Below, one piece after another: positions 16,401-23,785 of a stretch of 64,000 nucleotides of DNA. This DNA comes from Methylocystis silviterrae (lineage in GTDB: Bacteria > Pseudomonadota > Alphaproteobacteria > Rhizobiales > Beijerinckiaceae). The notes under the pieces were generated by a model that had not been told where the DNA came from, did no database searches, and saw only the letters and a program-made list of their open reading frames with translations. Made by a program: the position numbers and the translations under genes. Position 1 is the stretch's first letter. The number at the start of each line of letters is the position of its first letter. The stretch spans positions 298,113 to 362,112 of the forward strand of contig NZ_JABVWW010000003.1 in the NCBI RefSeq assembly GCF_013350005.1, written 5' to 3'.

Positions 16401-16811
16401 TCACAACGCCGCGAAGGCGAGCGCGCCCGCCGATTCGAGCGAAATGTCGAAGGTCACTTCGGCGGAATATTCGCCCCGATAGTCGAGATTGGCGATCTGG
16501 AACAGGCCCGAGAGCACGCCGAAGTCGGGAATGACAATCTGCCAATCGCGCAGCAGCCCGTCGAAAAAAGTCTGGCGCAAGAGCGCATCCGACGACTGAT
16601 CCTTAAACACGCCTGTTCCGGAGACGCTTGCGCGCCTCAGTCCTCCGCCGTCCAGCAATTCGCGCCAGTGGCCGCTCGACTCGGCGTCGGTCACGTCGAC
16701 CGTGTCGGCATTCAGCGCGAGGCGTCGCGTGCGCAAGCCAGCGACCGTGACGAAGCTCGCGCCGTCATGAATTTTCAAAAGCAGATCCTTGCCTTTCTGG
16801 GCGGCCATCAT
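16401..16811 (-). CDS. Major tail tube protein (GTA gp9-like, TP901-1 type)
   Basis: A 136-residue tube protein beginning with AAQKGKDLLLKIHDG and containing TRRLALNADTVDVTDAESSG with HWRELLDGGG, the core pattern of the TP901-1/Phage_tail_2 tube family. It polymerises into the tail tube. It lies between the DUF3168 gene (10 nt upstream) and a palindromic repeat, so transcription into the downstream tail genes has to pass the repeat. Confidence 0.9.
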   Translation of the reverse strand: MMAAQKGKDLLLKIHDGASFVTVAGLRTRRLALNADTVDVTDAESSGHWRELLDGGGLRRASVSGTGVFKDQSSDALLRQTFFDGLLRDWQIVIPDFGVLSGLFQIANLDYRGEYSAEVTFDISLESAGALAFAAL

Positions 16812-16820
16812 TGAGCTCCG

Positions 16821-17228
16821 TTACAGATATTCGGTCGTGGCGCGAAAGCGCAGATTGACCCGCGCGAAGCGGCCGTTCTGCTCGCGACGCGTTTCCATGG
16901 AGAGGAAGCGCAAGTCGACCAGCCGATGATCCTGAAGAGTGAGCGCCGCCTCATCGAGAAGATCGGCGATGCGCTGCGCCAGTTCCAGCGCCTCGCTTAG
17001 CCCCCGCATCGTCGACGTGACGCTGATCGTAAAGAGCTGCTCCGCGCCCGGCGTGAGATCGGCGGACCAGTCGCGTAGCTGCGCTTCGCCAAAAAGCGCA
17101 TAGGGCGGTTCGGCTCCTCGTGGCGCTTCGTCGTAAAGCTTCGCGCCGAGCGCGGCGGCGAATCCTGCATCCGCGAGCAGATAGGCGCGGATCGCCTTGC
17201 GCAGCGCGACGACGGGTGAAACGCTCAT
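16821..17228 (-). CDS. DUF3168 tail terminator/completion protein (GTA gp8-like)
   Basis: A 135-residue protein of the DUF3168 family: VVALRKAIRAYLLADAGFAA, then PYALFGEAQLRDWSAD and a C-terminal FARVNLRFRATTEYL. By position it is the tail terminator that joins tail tube and head connector. The spacing of 10 nt to each neighbour indicates cotranscription. Confidence 0.88.
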   Translation of the reverse strand: MSVSPVVALRKAIRAYLLADAGFAAALGAKLYDEAPRGAEPPYALFGEAQLRDWSADLTPGAEQLFTISVTSTMRGLSEALELAQRIADLLDEAALTLQDHRLVDLRFLSMETRREQNGRFARVNLRFRATTEYL

Positions 17229-17238
17229 GGCGAGTCCT

Positions 17239-17565
17239 TTAAGTGATCTCTTCGCACGCGCAGATCAAAAATCGCTGGCGCTCGTCGGGGTCGAAAACCG
17301 ATTGGATGCGAAGCTTGCGACCGCGATAGACAAAGCGCATGTCCTTTGAGACATCGTCACGCCAGCGGATCGTCACGACGAGAGCTGTCGCCTGCTCGGC
17401 GCGTTGCTCGACGAAGTCCTCGCGGGCTCCGGAAGGCGCGATGCGCGCCCAAAGGCTCGCGACCGGCGTAAAGCTGCGCGAAAATCCGCCGGCGCCATCG
17501 GGTGCGTCAATCAGCGCCTCGAGCGTCACGCGATGGCGCAGCGCGCCGATGGGGAGGCCGCTCAC
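17239..17565 (-). CDS. Phage head closure protein (GTA gp7-like)
   Basis: A 108-residue head closure protein. It starts with IGALRHRVTLEALIDAPDGAG, has the central GAREDFVEQRAEQATALVV segment and ends with VYRGRKLRIQSVFDPDERQ, all typical for the SPP1 gp16-like family. It seals the portal-connector channel after DNA packaging. It overlaps the connector gene by 4 nt. Confidence 0.88.
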   Translation of the reverse strand: MSGLPIGALRHRVTLEALIDAPDGAGGFSRSFTPVASLWARIAPSGAREDFVEQRAEQATALVVTIRWRDDVSKDMRFVYRGRKLRIQSVFDPDERQRFLICACEEIT

Positions 17566-18137
17566 AGCAGCCGCTCCCGCCGAAATGGCGCCGCAAGTTG
17601 CGCGACCGCTTTCGGCAAAGCGTCGTCGCCGCTATCGCCGCGATGCTCACGCCAATGCGCGACGAGCGTCAAAATCGCTTGGCGCAGCGGCTGCGGCGCG
17701 TCGCTCGCGAGGGAGCCATAACCGACGTCAAAGTCGATTTCGATTGCGTCGCTCGCGCGTCCAGGCGCTGGCGGCGTCGATGTAAAGCTGATGCGGCCAA
17801 CCTCTTTCGAGGATGGCGCGCGAAAGGTCGCAGCGTTGAGCGTCTGCGGCGCGTCGTTTGCGTCGAACACGCGGATCGCCGTCACCGACTGAAAGGGCGC
17901 GAAAGGAATGCGGAGCGTCGCGTTCGAGGCAACCGAAGCGGGCCAGCAGTCGAAAACCAGGCGCCAGCTTTGCGTGACGAAGAAGCGCCGCGTATAGGCC
18001 TCGAGCGTCATGCGCGCGGCGACGATCAGCGCCTGGATCAATTCATCCTCTTCGACGCCGTCTTCGCGTAGCCATGATTTTGCGTCGGCGAGCGAGACGG
18101 GCTCGATCGCTGGCGCGCCGATGAGCATCGGTCGCAT
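17562..18137 (-). CDS. Head-tail connector protein (GTA gp6-like)
   Basis: A 191-residue adaptor of the gp6/phiE125 gp8 type. The signature is SLADAKSWLREDGVEEDELI followed by ALIVAARMTLEAYTRRFF, and then a strand-rich middle. It forms the ring below the portal. The gene follows the capsid gene by about 70 nt. Confidence 0.88.
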   Translation of the reverse strand: MRPMLIGAPAIEPVSLADAKSWLREDGVEEDELIQALIVAARMTLEAYTRRFFVTQSWRLVFDCWPASVASNATLRIPFAPFQSVTAIRVFDANDAPQTLNAATFRAPSSKEVGRISFTSTPPAPGRASDAIEIDFDVGYGSLASDAPQPLRQAILTLVAHWREHRGDSGDDALPKAVAQLAAPFRRERLL

Positions 18138-18208
18138 CGCGAGTCCTAGGTGTGGGGTGAGCAGAAGGCCGCGACGTTTCTCGTCGCGGCCTCAACGGGG
18201 CGGGCTGA

Positions 18209-19435
18209 TTAGGATGCGGCGAATTTCAACAGCTTGATCGCCTCGAAATTCTGCACGCCGCCGCCGACTCGCTTCGTCGTGTAGAAGAGCACATAGGGTT
18301 TGGCGGAGTAGGGATCACGCAGCACGCGAATGCCGACGCGGTCCACCACCACATAGCCGCGCTCGAAATCGCCGAAGGCGATGGAGAGAGAATTCGCGGC
18401 CGGGTCTGGCATGTCTTCCGCTTCAACGACGGGGAAGTTCATCAGCGAGGCGCCGGCGTCGGCGGTAGCGGGCGGCGCCCAGATGTAATCGCCCGTCGTC
18501 GTCTTGAACTGGCGCACGAGCGACTGTGCGCGCCGCCCCATCACGAATTTGCCGTTTTGGCGGAAGCCGGCGCGCAGCGCATACACGAGATTGACCAAGG
18601 CGTCGGAAGGATCGCTCGCCGCGAAGGCGCCGGCGGCGCCCGTCAGCACATAGCCGATATTGCCCCAGGTCCAACTCGCGTCCGCAACCGTCGCATAGGA
18701 GAGAAAGCCCTTCGGCTTATTCACGCCGTCGCCGCTGACGAAGGCCGCGCCTTCCTGTTCGGCGAAGGCGGTTTGCACCTCCTCGGCGATCCATTGCTCG
18801 ATGTCCACGACGGCGTCGTCGAGCAGCGCCTGCGTCGCCGCCGGCATGGCGTAAAGCTCCATCGCCGGGAAGGTCATGTCGGCGAGCTGCTGGTTGTTGG
18901 TCTGCGGGCGCGGATCGGCTTCGGCGACCCAGCCGGCCGCGGGTCCTGTCGTTGAAAAAGCGCGGCGCAGCGACGCGCCGGAGATTTCGCGCACGCTGGA
19001 GATAGCGCGGATCGGCGAGAACTTCGCGAGCCTTCGCAGCACCTCGCGTTCCGTTGGCAGCGGCACCAGATAGCCGCCGTCGGGGCCCGAGCCGCGCGAC
19101 AGCGCCTTGGCTTCGAGCGCTTTGAGGCCGCTGGCTTCGCCGGAGCGCATGTAGTGATTGAAGGCGCTCTTGTGCTCGCGCCCGCTGTGGTCGTCGACGA
19201 GCTTGCCGCCGATACGCGGCCGCGACATTTCGAGCGCCAGGCGATCGAGCCGGCTCTTGGTGTCGTCGAGCGCGTGGTCGATGCGCGCGAGCTTTTCTTC
19301 GGTCACGACGTCGGCGCCGAGGCGGCCCTCGAGCTGCGTCAAACGCTCGTCGTTCGTCTCCTTGAAGGCGCTGAAGGCGCGATTGAGGTCGGCGAGAATA
19401 TCATCGCCGGCGGATTTCGTTTCAACTGCTGACAT
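18209..19435 (-). CDS. HK97-fold major capsid protein (GTA gp5-like)
   Basis: A 408-residue capsid protein. Residues 1-110 form a charged coiled-coil delta domain acting as scaffold and probably removed by the protease encoded upstream. The HK97 core starts near SRGSGPDGGYLVP (about 137) and includes SGASLRRAFSTTGPAAGWVA, the ELYAMPAATQALLDDAVVD helix and AAFVSGDGVNKPKGFL, as in GTA and lambdoid capsids. The ATG at 19435 (MSAVETK) was preferred to an upstream in-frame start whose extra 40 residues look non-coding. The order protease-capsid is canonical. Confidence 0.92.
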   Translation of the reverse strand: MSAVETKSAGDDILADLNRAFSAFKETNDERLTQLEGRLGADVVTEEKLARIDHALDDTKSRLDRLALEMSRPRIGGKLVDDHSGREHKSAFNHYMRSGEASGLKALEAKALSRGSGPDGGYLVPLPTEREVLRRLAKFSPIRAISSVREISGASLRRAFSTTGPAAGWVAEADPRPQTNNQQLADMTFPAMELYAMPAATQALLDDAVVDIEQWIAEEVQTAFAEQEGAAFVSGDGVNKPKGFLSYATVADASWTWGNIGYVLTGAAGAFAASDPSDALVNLVYALRAGFRQNGKFVMGRRAQSLVRQFKTTTGDYIWAPPATADAGASLMNFPVVEAEDMPDPAANSLSIAFGDFERGYVVVDRVGIRVLRDPYSAKPYVLFYTTKRVGGGVQNFEAIKLLKFAAS

Positions 19436-19591
19436 GTGTAGAGCCTCATGTTTGGCGCCGGCGCGTGGAAAAACGCCCCCGCGGCTGGAGCCGCCGGGAT
19501 GAAGTCCGCGCGCTTGGGAAAGCCGTCTCGAGAGTTCATTTGCGCCCGACGGCAAGGCGGGAATCGATGCGATTGTTCTTTTCTGCGTCGG

Positions 19592-20203
19592 TCAGCCGCG
19601 TGCGGCGGCCCGCCGCAGCGCCTGCGCGAATTCAAGCGAGGCTCGCTGCGCCCTCAGGCGCGCGAGCGTCGCGCCGAGCGCCTCCATGCGTGACGCGCCA
19701 CTGCGACTTTGCTTGACTGCGCCAATGCGCGCCTGCGGCAGCATCGGAAAGGTGACGATGGAAATCTCCCAAAGGTCGATCTCATGCAGGCGGCGCACGC
19801 CGCTCGATTTTTCGGTCGTGGCGCGCCGCGTGCGAAAGCCGATCGAGAGGCCGTCGATCGCGCCCTTGCGCATCAGCGACAGCGCCTCGCGCGCCCTCGC
19901 CACCGAAAGATCGAGGCGGCCTTCGACCTTCAATCCGCGCGAATCTTCAACAATCGAGGTCCAAAGCCCGATCGGCTCGGCCGCGTGATGCTGCCACAGC
20001 ATTTTGACGCCCCCCGCGCCGCGCTTGATGAGCGAGCGCGCGAAGGCGCCGGGCATCACCATGTCGCCGCCTGAATCAACGACGCCGAAGAGGCTGGCGT
20101 AGCCCGAGAAGGCGCCGGCTTCGTTGGCCTGCAGCAACGGCGACTCGGCGCGCTTGATTTCCGGGGCGCCTGCGCTCGACGTCGGTTTTTGCAACGCCGC
20201 CAT
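19592..20203 (-). CDS. HK97-type prohead protease (GTA gp4-like)
   Basis: A 203-residue maturation protease. GYASLFGVVDSGGDMVMPGA is the N-terminal hallmark, followed by KMLWQHHAAEPIG with the catalytic His and DGLSIGFRTRRA with the catalytic Ser. It cleaves the capsid delta domain during maturation. The ATG overlaps the previous gene's stop as TGATG. The C-terminal 40 residues are Arg- and Ala-rich. Longer upstream reading through two small genes is unlikely. Confidence 0.92.
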   Translation of the reverse strand: MAALQKPTSSAGAPEIKRAESPLLQANEAGAFSGYASLFGVVDSGGDMVMPGAFARSLIKRGAGGVKMLWQHHAAEPIGLWTSIVEDSRGLKVEGRLDLSVARAREALSLMRKGAIDGLSIGFRTRRATTEKSSGVRRLHEIDLWEISIVTFPMLPQARIGAVKQSRSGASRMEALGATLARLRAQRASLEFAQALRRAAARG

Positions 20204-20379
20204 CAGCTCTTCTCCGCCTGGGCGTTGATTGGCGTATGGCTCGCCGCGCGGGCGTCGGCGCGCAATTGCGCCAGCAATTCGACAAACGCCTTGAACACGG
20301 CGGAAGGATCGTCCCGCAGACGGGCGTTGCGTGCGCGCGGACGCTTGATGAAATGCGGCAGCCAATTGTTCTGACTCAT
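20203..20379 (-). CDS. Small hypothetical protein of the GTA portal-protease interval
   Basis: A 58-residue basic protein (MSQNNWLPHFIKRPRARNAR) with a helical LRDDPSAVFKAFVELLAQLR segment. It has an AGGAG site upstream of the ATG at 20379, overlaps the preceding gene by ATGA and the protease gene by TGATG, so it is certainly translated in a coupled chain. No family is recognised. Its place matches the short accessory genes between gp3 and gp4 of GTAs. Confidence 0.6.
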   Translation of the reverse strand: MSQNNWLPHFIKRPRARNARLRDDPSAVFKAFVELLAQLRADARAASHTPINAQAEKS

Positions 20380-20564
20380 GGATCGCTCCTGCAACGGCGG
20401 TTGAAACGCGCGAGTTCGCGCACGAAAGCGTCAAGGCGGCGCGTCGCTTCGCCGAGTTCGCGCAAGGCGAGATAGGCTTGCGCAGTGGCGGCGCAGGCCC
20501 ACAGAAACAGCGCGAGATGCGCGAGATCGCCGCGCTCCAAGATGGCGTTCAGAATGTCGGACAT
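20376..20564 (-). CDS. Small single-helix protein (GTA gp3.5-like position)
   Basis: A 62-residue protein with one hydrophobic segment (about 16-33, LALFLWACAATAQAYLAL) followed by a charged amphipathic helix and a basic tail. It begins just after the third, decayed portal fragment and overlaps the next small gene by ATGA. Its position corresponds to the small ORF (gp3.5) that follows the portal in the R. capsulatus GTA; similarity was not tested. Confidence 0.6.
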   Translation of the reverse strand: MSDILNAILERGDLAHLALFLWACAATAQAYLALRELGEATRRLDAFVRELARFNRRCRSDP

Positions 20565-20580
20565 GAACTATGGCTTCTTT

Positions 20581-20992
20581 CGAGCCTGAAAGCTCTTCTG
20601 CACGCGCGCGACGAGCGGCAGCACGGTCTGGCCCAGAAGGCGCGATTGGCCTCGGCGTAATTGCTGAAGGTGTTGTCGCCGGGCAGGCCCAGAAGCAGCG
20701 GCGGCACGCCGAAGGCGAGCGCGATCTCGCGCGCCGCGCCCGCCTTTGACTCGGTAAAATCCATGTCCTTTGGCGAAAGCGACAGCGCCTTCCAGTCGAG
20801 CCCGCCTTCGAGCAGCAGCGACCTTCCGGCGTTGGTCGCACCGGAGAAATTCTCCTCCAGTTCTTCCTTCAGCCGAGAGAATTGTTCGTCGGTGAGATGC
20901 GCGCCTTCCGGCCCCGCATAGACAAGGGCGCCGGAAGGGCGCGCGGAATTGTCGAGCAGCGCCTTGTTCCAGAAACTCGCGGCGTTATGCGC
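20581..20992 (-). pseudogene. Third portal-gene fragment (internal segment, frameshifted)
   Basis: About 410 nt nearly identical to the internal part of the full portal gene (the same stretch is at about 24170-24580). It runs from NAASFWNKALLDN through FGVPPLLLGLPGD to the codons for NRAF. One base is missing where the full gene has TCTGGCGCCAG (here TCTGGCCCAG, plus strand), so the frame changes to a nonsense tail. The similarity stops abruptly at both ends: on one side after the immunity gene, on the other just before the small gp3.5-like gene. It is probably the remnant of the portal copy that once bordered gp3.5. Confidence 0.85.
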
Positions 20993-21017
20993 TCGTCCTC
21001 TTTCGCCGAGCGGTTCT

Positions 21018-21320
21018 TCACTCCCCTTGCGGAGAGCCTTCAGCTTTCAGTCGTCGCCATATCTCTTCAAGATAAACTCGATAGTGTTGTTGATCGGCAA
21101 AGCCAACGCGTGCGCCGCCGTCAAACCAAACAGCCTCCAATTCCGTGTCGCTGGGATCGCCCGTCAAGATTTCAGTAAGAAAATCCTTGACGATCTGCTT
21201 TTCTTCGGCACTGAGATGTCCGATCGCGTACGAGATGTCGTCCGAGCCTTCTGGAATGTTTTCCTCGAGCTCGAGGTCGAACCAACCGCACATCTCGTAG
21301 AATGCGTCGGGTACCTTCAT
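21018..21320 (-). CDS. Candidate immunity protein for the RNase A-like toxin
   Basis: A 100-residue acidic protein (MKVPDAFYEMCGWFDLELEE) starting 16 nt after the stop of the toxin ORF. Size, acidity and immediate downstream position are those of CDI immunity proteins, which bind and block the cognate C-terminal toxin. The region is visibly richer in A and T than the GTA genes around it. No immunity family can be named with certainty. The gene ends about 25 nt before the next portal fragment, marking a cassette boundary. Confidence 0.6.
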   Translation of the reverse strand: MKVPDAFYEMCGWFDLELEENIPEGSDDISYAIGHLSAEEKQIVKDFLTEILTGDPSDTELEAVWFDGGARVGFADQQHYRVYLEEIWRRLKAEGSPQGE

Positions 21321-21336
21321 GACAAATTTCCTTCGT

Positions 21337-22293
21337 CTACTCGAGTGGGCGCGGATTCATGGGAAATGCGGTTACTCTGTAGCCTTTTTCAGCCTTAGAA
21401 TCCCTTATTATGATAACACGTACGCCAAATGTCTGTCGGATAACAGGAGTTGAAATTCCTGATGCCAAATAAGCTTCCTTGCCGGTGCGATATCCGAATA
21501 TGCGCTCAAGCTTTGCTTCAGGCGACTTTCCCTCGGCAACTGCATCCACCAGGTGCTTGTTGGCCTCCAACACACGGTTGACGAAGTCGTTCGCCGATTC
21601 ATGGGAATCAAATGAGCCAACAGCCCGCAGATACTTTACGACACGCACAGCGGCCGTTCGTGTCGTTGTTCGCTCTTTCTCAATTGCAGCGAGCAACTCA
21701 TCATCACGTTTGCCAACGTGCCGCTCAATTGTGTGGCCGTAACCTTCTTCGTCTTTCAGTTTGACGACGTAGCGATCACGACTCTCGTTTTGTGCCGTTC
21801 TAAACCTCGGCGCAAAGGTTGAACTATCGGCCGAACCATTGCTTTCGCTCCTATCGCCTCCGCCTCCGCCGCTCGTCCATTGTCCGCCGCCGGAATTTCC
21901 CGCCGGGACGCGCGGCTGATCCGGGCTATAGCGGCGCTCCAGCGCGGCATCGCGCTTGGCGAAGAGCGCCTCTTTCGGCGCCGGGCCGTAGCCCACAGCC
22001 TCGCGCTGCTCGTCGAGCGTCAGGAAAGCCGCCTTGCCGACGCGTTCCCATTCGGCGGCGCGCTCGCTCGCCAATGCTTCCAGACGATCGGCGTTATAGT
22101 CGAGGCGAAAGGAACCGAAGCCCGGCTGCAGCCAGGCCTGAAAGCTCTTCTGGACGCGCGCGACGAGTGGCAGCACCGTTTGCCGCCAGAAGGCGCGATT
22201 GGCCTCGGCGTAATTGCTGAACGTGTTGTCGCCGGGCAGACCCAAGAGCAGCGGCGGCACGCCGAAGGCGAGGGCGCCGCCGCTGGCAATCAC
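21337..22293 (-). CDS. Truncated portal C-terminus fused to CdiA-type RNase A-like toxin (orphan cassette)
   Basis: A 318-residue reading frame. Residues 7-145 repeat the C-terminal part of the full portal protein almost exactly (ALAFGVPPLLLGLPGD to the linker DQPRVPAGNSGGGQWTSG). After a Ser/Gly-rich spacer comes a distinct domain (about 165-318) with GYGHTIERHVGKRDDELLAA, a conserved SFDSHESANDFVNRVLEAN helix and the closing GYRVTAFP, which fit the bacterial CdiA-CT RNase A-like toxin family (PF18431); His187 and His192 are candidates for catalysis. The first codon (GTG) lies at the recombination joint and no ribosome site is clear, so the ORF may be silent until recombined behind a full portal gene. 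Lower GC than its surroundings. Confidence 0.75.
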   Translation of the reverse strand: MIASGGALAFGVPPLLLGLPGDNTFSNYAEANRAFWRQTVLPLVARVQKSFQAWLQPGFGSFRLDYNADRLEALASERAAEWERVGKAAFLTLDEQREAVGYGPAPKEALFAKRDAALERRYSPDQPRVPAGNSGGGQWTSGGGGGDRSESNGSADSSTFAPRFRTAQNESRDRYVVKLKDEEGYGHTIERHVGKRDDELLAAIEKERTTTRTAAVRVVKYLRAVGSFDSHESANDFVNRVLEANKHLVDAVAEGKSPEAKLERIFGYRTGKEAYLASGISTPVIRQTFGVRVIIIRDSKAEKGYRVTAFPMNPRPLE

Positions 22294-22297
22294 CTAT

Positions 22298-22606
22298 TTA
22301 GAGAGGCAAGACGATATCGTAGTTGTTGTCGGGGATAAGGATATTCTCCTTGCCGAACGCCTCATAAAAGATAGCAGGGATGAGTTCGAGCAGTTCCGAG
22401 CGTTCCTTGTTCCATTCGATCAGGAAGGTACATTTTGGATCGAAACCGTATTCGGCGTCATTTTCGATATTGTGAGGCCTTGCATCTCCCACGTCTGAAA
22501 TCCAGAAATGTCGAAGTATGTCACGAAGTCTTTCCCGAGCTTGGGAGAGTAGCTCCTTGGTCTGGTCGAGCGGTGAGGCGCTATCGAAGAAAAAGCAGGT
22601 GGACAT
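22298..22606 (-). CDS. Orphan immunity-like protein
   Basis: A 102-residue acidic protein (MSTCFFFDSASPLDQTKELL) with GGAGG 7 nt before its ATG. It ends only 4 nt before the second portal fragment. It follows the first immunity-type gene by 70 nt and has no toxin of its own in front of it, which suggests an immunity gene left behind when its toxin was lost, or a second protector for toxin 1. Base composition is more AT-rich than in GTA genes. No family is recognised. Confidence 0.5.
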   Translation of the reverse strand: MSTCFFFDSASPLDQTKELLSQARERLRDILRHFWISDVGDARPHNIENDAEYGFDPKCTFLIEWNKERSELLELIPAIFYEAFGKENILIPDNNYDIVLPL

Positions 22607-22675
22607 TACCGGCCTCCAAAGAGGTAGTGGAGTTTGCCCTTCTGGTCGATGACCCAAGAGGTCTGCGCACCTCGC

Positions 22676-23083
22676 CTACGACGTCCCCGCAAGCTCCTCG
22701 CGCATCAGTGCGATCACCTCTTCGAAAGCAGGGGTGAAAATCTCTTTGCGCTCGCGCATCCAGGTCAGGCCAGGGTCGAGTTGATTGCGCTGGAAGTCGG
22801 CGTAATAGGCCTCCATCGCACGCAACAATTCAAGCCGTTCCTCGCGCGGGTGGTCGCTGAATTCGAAGAAGTCGAGAGCTTTCCCGTCGGGAAACCCATA
22901 TTTAGCCGGCCAGCCGTCGTGGAGGAAGCCAAGCACTTGCGGCGCCAAGTCTTCGGCGATTCGAGGCGCCTTACTATGATCGAGATAAAGCTCATAAGCT
23001 CCTCCCAATATGGCTTCGAACTGCCCTCGGGAAATTGGCAGCCATTCCTTGTCGATAGCGTCGAAAGTAACAAGAGACGACAT
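22676..23083 (-). CDS. Candidate immunity protein for the portal-linked nuclease toxin
   Basis: A 135-residue acidic protein starting 3 nt after the toxin stop codon. It begins MSSLVTFDAIDKEWLPISRG and ends with a helical region (PAFEEVIALMREELAG). The tight spacing, small size and acidity fit a cognate immunity protein. No specific family could be named by eye. It is cotranscribed with the toxin end of the portal gene. Confidence 0.6.
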   Translation of the reverse strand: MSSLVTFDAIDKEWLPISRGQFEAILGGAYELYLDHSKAPRIAEDLAPQVLGFLHDGWPAKYGFPDGKALDFFEFSDHPREERLELLRAMEAYYADFQRNQLDPGLTWMRERKEIFTPAFEEVIALMREELAGTS

Positions 23084-23086
23084 ATT

Positions 23087-23785
23087 TCACCTCAGAACTC
23101 TAATGCGCGCCTGCGCTTCAACGGGCAGTCCCCAAATGTAGGTCAATACTCTTGCAGCATTCTCGCCGCCCAGGCCTGAAAGATCAACGACGTATCGGTC
23201 AACCGCACGATTGCTCAGCTTCCTTTTGAGCCGGCTCGTAAACCTTTCGTAATTGAAAAATTGATCCGACACATCACTCCCTATGGCATCCCATGTTTGG
23301 CCAAACTCATCCTGGAAATCTGCGCCAGAGGCGCTTGACCTCGTAAAGGCCCTGCCAGTTTCTTTCTCCAATCGCAACACTGTTGCGACCTCCGGCCAGC
23401 GGGGCTGACCGAGCGAAGCGGGGTCTCGCGCCAGATCATCGATCCGATCCTGTTCAGGGCCTGTAACGCCGGAAGGATAAAATCCTTCGATCACCGATTC
23501 TCGTGTCTGCAGCCGACGAAATGGATCGCGCGGCGGCATGTTGTCGCCGAACTTTGCGCGCAGAAGCTCGGCGTAGTGCGCGTCCGCCTCGCGGATGTCG
23601 CTTTCATTGCGTTCGATGCGGTGCTCGATGTTTTCCGGATCGATGAGTGTTTGCGGCGGTCGCCAGTCGGGATCGAGTTCTTGCACGCGCGTCATCGCTC
23701 GTGCGGCGCGCTCCGCCGAGATTGTCTCTCTTGCGAGCTGCGCCGGCGTGGCGCCGACTCCACCCCCGACGCGCCGGCTTTGCAC
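23087..23785 (-). CDS. Polymorphic-toxin tail of the portal gene (predicted nuclease domain), out of frame
   Basis: The frame is open from 23878 and a GTG at 23785 gives 232 residues. Residues 11-80 form a pre-toxin linker (TPAQLARETISAERAARAMT, then RVQELDPDWRPP) of the kind that precedes toxin domains in alphaproteobacterial polymorphic proteins. Residues about 133-232 form the toxin: TGRAFTRSSASGADFQDEFG, TWDAIG, QFFNYERFTSRLKRKL, and a closing VDRYVVDLSGL with QARIRVLR, resembling CdiA-CT nuclease domains of the restriction-endonuclease-like type. A single extra G at the G5 run (23763-23767) would join it in phase to the portal C-terminus. It may thus be a decayed fusion, a -1 slippage product or a sequencing error. 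The cognate immunity gene follows at once. Confidence 0.65.
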   Translation of the reverse strand: MQSRRVGGGVGATPAQLARETISAERAARAMTRVQELDPDWRPPQTLIDPENIEHRIERNESDIREADAHYAELLRAKFGDNMPPRDPFRRLQTRESVIEGFYPSGVTGPEQDRIDDLARDPASLGQPRWPEVATVLRLEKETGRAFTRSSASGADFQDEFGQTWDAIGSDVSDQFFNYERFTSRLKRKLSNRAVDRYVVDLSGLGGENAARVLTYIWGLPVEAQARIRVLR

